A program made the position numbers and the translations under genes. Shown here piece by piece: positions 13,532-16,530 of a stretch of 16,530 nucleotides of DNA. How positions within the stretch are numbered: the first letter of the stretch is position 1; the number at the start of each line of letters is the position of its first letter. The notes beneath the pieces are model-generated. The model made no database searches. It saw only the letters and a program-made list of their open reading frames with translations, and was not told the DNA's origin. The stretch is from Bacteroidales bacterium (GTDB lineage: Bacteria; Bacteroidota; Bacteroidia; Bacteroidales; F082). The stretch lies in the NCBI GenBank assembly GCA_023229245.1, contig JALNZU010000053.1:1-16530 (forward strand), written 5' to 3'.

Positions 13532-14433
13532 AGCACACACCCTTTTATCTAATTACAACTGTGCTGATGCTTATTTTTTATTCATGCAATAAAAACACAG
13601 ACCGACTCATCAAACCAGTTGATTTTAATATCACTGATTCTGAACCGGCATGGAGTCCAGATGGCCAATGGATAGCCTTTGTGCATGGTAGCATGCCCAA
13701 CGATGGCATCTACCTGATACGACCCGATGGAACAGGAAACCGATTGTGGCACAAAGGTGTTATCGAGAGCCCTACCTGGAGCCCCTGTGGGCAGTGGATA
13801 GCCTTCTCGCAGAATGCACAGATATGGAAGAAAAAGATTGATGGCGACAGCCTGACCCAGCTCACATTCGAGGGGAGAAATTTTTTTCCGAGCTGGAGTT
13901 CCTGTGGGCAGTGGATTGCTTACGATGCGTTTATTGATGGAGTAAATCGCAATTTCTATGCGATATGGAAGATAGAGAGAACCGGAGCTGAGAGGGTACT
14001 AATTGGTTTTTCGGATGTTGATGGTGATTATAGAATGCCACATTGGATTGGGAATACAATAGTTCATATTCGCTATATAAGAGTAGGCTATGCCGAGATA
14101 TTCACTATGGATAGCGAGGGCAATAATGTAAAGAGGTTAACCTATGATGGTAAAAGAGATGAGCAACCCAAGCTATCAGCAGATGGTTTGCGGATAGTTT
14201 ATAATTCCCAAGACCCGAATATACCCTATCACTATATTTGGACCATGAATGCCGACGGTTCAAATCCCAAACAAATAACATTTTTTTCCAGCTACGGCTG
14301 CGACTGGAGCCCCTGCGGGAACTATATTGTTTACACCGATGTCCGTGCAGAGAACGGGCGACTATGGATAATGAACGCCGATGGTAGCGGCAAGCGGCAG
14401 CTCACCTTCGAGCACCATTTCCTAAGCGAATAG
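13528..14433 (+). CDS. PD40/TolB-like beta-propeller lipoprotein
   Basis: This is a predicted lipoprotein of 301 residues: signal peptide MKHTPFYLITTVLMLIFYS, then Cys20 as a plausible lipobox cysteine. The rest is built of about six PD40 (WD40-like TolB) repeats: EPAWSPDGQWIAFV, SPTWSPCGQWIAFS, FPSWSSCGQWIAYD, a degenerate PHWIGNTIVHI, QPKLSADGLRIVYN and CDWSPCGNYIVYT. They are linked by I-x-x-D-G-x-x-x-x-x-L-T strands (MNADGSNPKQIT, MNADGSGKRQLT). This fits one six-bladed propeller tethered in the envelope, probably a protein-binding or periplasmic scaffold. In three repeats Cys replaces the usual Asp of the WSPDG turn. The start codon overlaps the stop of the preceding short frame by ATGA, and the S8 protease starts 35 nt downstream. 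Confidence 0.85.
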   Translation: MKHTPFYLITTVLMLIFYSCNKNTDRLIKPVDFNITDSEPAWSPDGQWIAFVHGSMPNDGIYLIRPDGTGNRLWHKGVIESPTWSPCGQWIAFSQNAQIWKKKIDGDSLTQLTFEGRNFFPSWSSCGQWIAYDAFIDGVNRNFYAIWKIERTGAERVLIGFSDVDGDYRMPHWIGNTIVHIRYIRVGYAEIFTMDSEGNNVKRLTYDGKRDEQPKLSADGLRIVYNSQDPNIPYHYIWTMNADGSNPKQITFFSSYGCDWSPCGNYIVYTDVRAENGRLWIMNADGSGKRQLTFEHHFLSE

Positions 14434-14468
14434 CGTTTCTTTTCTGTTAAACCATAAAAACTATAACC

Positions 14469-15989
14469 ATGAGAAAACTTTTGAACATCAGTATTTATCT
14501 GGCATTTGTTGTTTTACTTTCCAGCCTGGGGGCATCTGCTTATGCACAGGAGCGCAATCTTAAAACAGAGCTGCTGGTTTACATTCTACCCGACTCGCTG
14601 GAGTTACCTGAAAAGGAAAAGGGGCTAATTCCGATAGCGCAGGCAGGTAAAAGCGTAGCATCGGAAGAGTTGCAAGTTGCTTTGGCAAGCACCAAGGCAA
14701 GGAGCATAGGGCGTGCCTTCCCGAATTGGCCAGCAAGGGACAGCATGGTGGTTCGTAGCGGCGGTTCAGAAATATCAGCCCCGCCGTTTCACAGATTTTT
14801 TATTGTCACTTTCGATTCGGAGCAAGATGCTGAAAGGGCTATCCTTACCCTAAGCAGCATGCCATCGGTAAAGTTTGCCGAGAGGCACTCTCAGCCTATA
14901 TTATATAATGATCCATCATATCTTGACGGAACCCAATGGTACCTAAACAACGATGGGAGGTTGGGTGGTGTGGTTGGTGCCGATATTAATGCCGAGACTG
15001 CTTGGGCAATATTCACGGGTAGCTCTGCAGTTAAAATTGCCATTATTGATTCAGGAATTGAGCTTAACCATGATGATCTTGCGGGAAGAGCCTCTGGCGA
15101 CTCTCATACAGGACATAATCATGGTACACTTGTAGCTGGAGTAGCAGCGGCTAACGCCATGAATGGTGAGGGGATACGGGGGGTCGATTGGAATGCTCAG
15201 ATTATTTCAAAAAGAGTTTTTGAGTCGGATAAATCATGGAGAGGCGATAATATTGCTGCTCTAAAAATTACTGATGCCATTGCCGAGGGAGCAGATGTGC
15301 TGAACTGCAGTTGGGGCGGTCCTGGCATTCCAAGCACTACGCTAAGAATGGCTTTTGACTATGCTTACCAAATGGATAGGGTTGTTGTGGCTGCAATGGG
15401 AAACGACCACACAACCTTAACAAATTATCCTGCAGGGTATCGAAATGTTATAGCTGTGGGTGCAACGAAAAACAACGATACCCGGTCTTCCTTTTCAACT
15501 ATGGGAACCCATATTGATATTGTAGCACCAGGTGGGGTAGACACCGATAACATCAATGGTCAGAATATATATACCACTACAATTGGTAATGACCATACCT
15601 TTACCAGCGGCACTTCATTTGCTGCGCCATTAGTATCGGGTTTGGCCTCGCTGCTCAAAGGGTATAGCAGCACCCTGACCAACGATGATATCAGGCAGAT
15701 TATCAGGCTGACTGCGGATGATAAGGGAGAACCTGGATTTGACCCAGAATATGGCTATGGCCGCATCAACGCTGGTAATGCGCTACACCTTATACAGGAG
15801 CCCAACGAGGTGGTTCATGGGATTTCGTACGGCGGGTCAACCACCAAAACAAATTTAAATCGGTGGATATACACTGGCAGCAGCTGGAACCTTGCAGCGG
15901 GTATGTATTTCGATGTTGATAGGTACACGGTAACCAAGCGGGTAAATTTTGATGTCCCGTTCTGTTCACCCCCCCCGTCGTGTGGATAA
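14469..15989 (+). CDS. Subtilisin-family (S8) secreted serine protease, frame broken at a C8 tract
   Basis: This is a secreted subtilase. It has a signal peptide to about residue 27 (ending AYA), then a propeptide or inhibitor-like region (about 30-145, with FIVTFDSEQDAERAILTLSS), then the catalytic domain (about 150-440). The catalytic triad is complete: Asp194 in AIIDSG, His218 in GHNHGTLVAGVAA and Ser383 in TSGTSFAAP. The oxyanion-hole residue is Asn312 in AMGND. After the domain comes GISYGGSTTKTNLNRWIY. At residues 501-503 a run of eight C bases (15969-15976) is followed by Ser-Cys-Gly and a stop. The downstream sequence continues the protein in another frame (see the 15977 entry), so the full product is much longer. 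As written, the catalytic domain is intact and the C-terminal region is lost. Confidence 0.88.
   Translation: MRKLLNISIYLAFVVLLSSLGASAYAQERNLKTELLVYILPDSLELPEKEKGLIPIAQAGKSVASEELQVALASTKARSIGRAFPNWPARDSMVVRSGGSEISAPPFHRFFIVTFDSEQDAERAILTLSSMPSVKFAERHSQPILYNDPSYLDGTQWYLNNDGRLGGVVGADINAETAWAIFTGSSAVKIAIIDSGIELNHDDLAGRASGDSHTGHNHGTLVAGVAAANAMNGEGIRGVDWNAQIISKRVFESDKSWRGDNIAALKITDAIAEGADVLNCSWGGPGIPSTTLRMAFDYAYQMDRVVVAAMGNDHTTLTNYPAGYRNVIAVGATKNNDTRSSFSTMGTHIDIVAPGGVDTDNINGQNIYTTTIGNDHTFTSGTSFAAPLVSGLASLLKGYSSTLTNDDIRQIIRLTADDKGEPGFDPEYGYGRINAGNALHLIQEPNEVVHGISYGGSTTKTNLNRWIYTGSSWNLAAGMYFDVDRYTVTKRVNFDVPFCSPPPSCG
15969..15976 (+). repeat. Poly-C (C8) tract at the frameshift site
   Basis: Eight consecutive C residues sit exactly where the protease frame breaks. 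With nine C (or six) the frame would pass from P-F-C-S-P-P-P into V-V-W and remain open to the window edge. Homopolymeric C tracts inside genes are classic slipped-strand sites, and also frequent places for sequencing errors. In this AT-rich window I noticed no other comparable C or G run. Confidence 0.9.
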
Positions 15990-16530
15990 GGGATAGGCAG
16001 AGCGCTTGCCTTAGTGCAGCTAATCCAAACGATGGCTACCCTTTTGCTGAAATAACCAATATTACCGAAACGGGATTTGATGTAACATATTACACGTATT
16101 ACGTAAGGAAAAATTCGGCAAATCAGAGTATTAACAGGTGGGTTCCCACTACTATCTCAAATTCAAAGGTTGCCTATACCGCTGTAGGTGAGTTAAACAT
16201 GGCGAGCACGGCTGGCCCTATCTCCGGTCCCACCACTGTCTGCTCCTCTAACACCATATTTACACTTAATAATCTTCCTTCTAGTGCTTCTGTTATTTGG
16301 AGCCATAGCAGTAACCTGCTCTACGTGAGCGGTCAGGGCACGACTAACTATACTGTAAAGGCAGCTAGTCCCAATATTAGCGGTCCCGGCTGGATAACCG
16401 CTCAAGTAGTACATGGATCTAGCAGCTTTACCTTGCCTTCAAAAAATATTTGGGCAGGGATGCCAGTTACTCCCACTGATATTATCCCGTTTTGGAACAA
16501 TGGAATGGAGTTTGGCAATGATTCTTATTA
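15977..16530 (+). pseudogene. Out-of-frame continuation of the S8 protease with PKD-like domain (partial)
   Basis: Reading from 15977 gives 184 codons without a stop, continuing beyond the window. The first part (RDRQSACLSAANPNDGYPFA, then ITNITETGFDVTYYTYYVR and NRWVPTT) is the kind of linker domain that follows catalytic or repeat regions in Bacteroidota surface proteins. It is followed by a PKD-like domain at about codons 80-160: GPISGPTTVCSSNTIFTLNN, VIWSHSSNLLYVSGQG and TNYTVKAA. There is no plausible independent start codon or signal peptide near 15977, so it is the C-terminal part of the protease gene displaced by the C8 tract. A T9SS sorting domain may lie past the right edge. Confidence 0.85.

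Noticed and set aside
16193..16414. Minus-strand 73-codon frame at the right edge
   Set aside because: It is a shadow of the PKD-like continuation of the protease gene, which is open and family-like on the plus strand.

Overview
The window looks like a chromosomal segment of a Bacteroidota bacterium; the class cannot be fixed from the sequence. Evidence: two secreted proteins end in type IX secretion (T9SS) C-terminal sorting domains, a SusC-style TonB-dependent receptor has an N-terminal carboxypeptidase-regulatory-like domain, several intergenic regions carry the Bacteroidota -7 promoter element TAnnTTTG, Shine-Dalgarno sequences are scarce, and the DNA is AT-rich.

Layout. Positions 1-110 hold a nested hairpin followed by a T-tract (terminator or small RNA). 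From 88 to 5536 the genes are on the minus strand: a T9SS-sorted secreted protein with a possible 31-codon leader ORF, a GPH/SLC45-like sugar transporter (MFS), an MgtC/SapB membrane protein and an O6-alkylguanine-DNA alkyltransferase with an unusual N-terminus. A plus-strand pair follows, a GNAT acetyltransferase and an ornithine/alanine-racemase-family PLP enzyme, 4 nt apart. Converging on it is a minus-strand TonB-dependent receptor preceded by a clear TPP (thiamin pyrophosphate) riboswitch, so it is probably the outer-membrane thiamin transporter. The region 10165-10743 holds palindromes and promoter-like boxes.

From 10744 the genes are on the plus strand: a second T9SS-sorted protein paralogous to the first, a 540-bp spacer with a 133-bp foldback element built around a perfect 21-bp hairpin, then a compact cluster of envelope or secreted proteins. 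The cluster contains a small lipoprotein, a short secreted peptide that looks like a beheaded S8-peptidase N-terminus, a PD40 beta-propeller lipoprotein and a subtilisin-family (S8) protease. The protease frame is broken at a run of eight C residues; its remaining 184 codons continue in another frame, with a PKD-like domain, to the window edge.

No mobile-element transposase, CRISPR array, tRNA or rRNA was seen. The observations most worth a second look are the poly-C frameshift in the protease, the composite foldback element, the riboswitch with its receptor, and the structured element at the left edge. No complete novel multi-gene system is evident.
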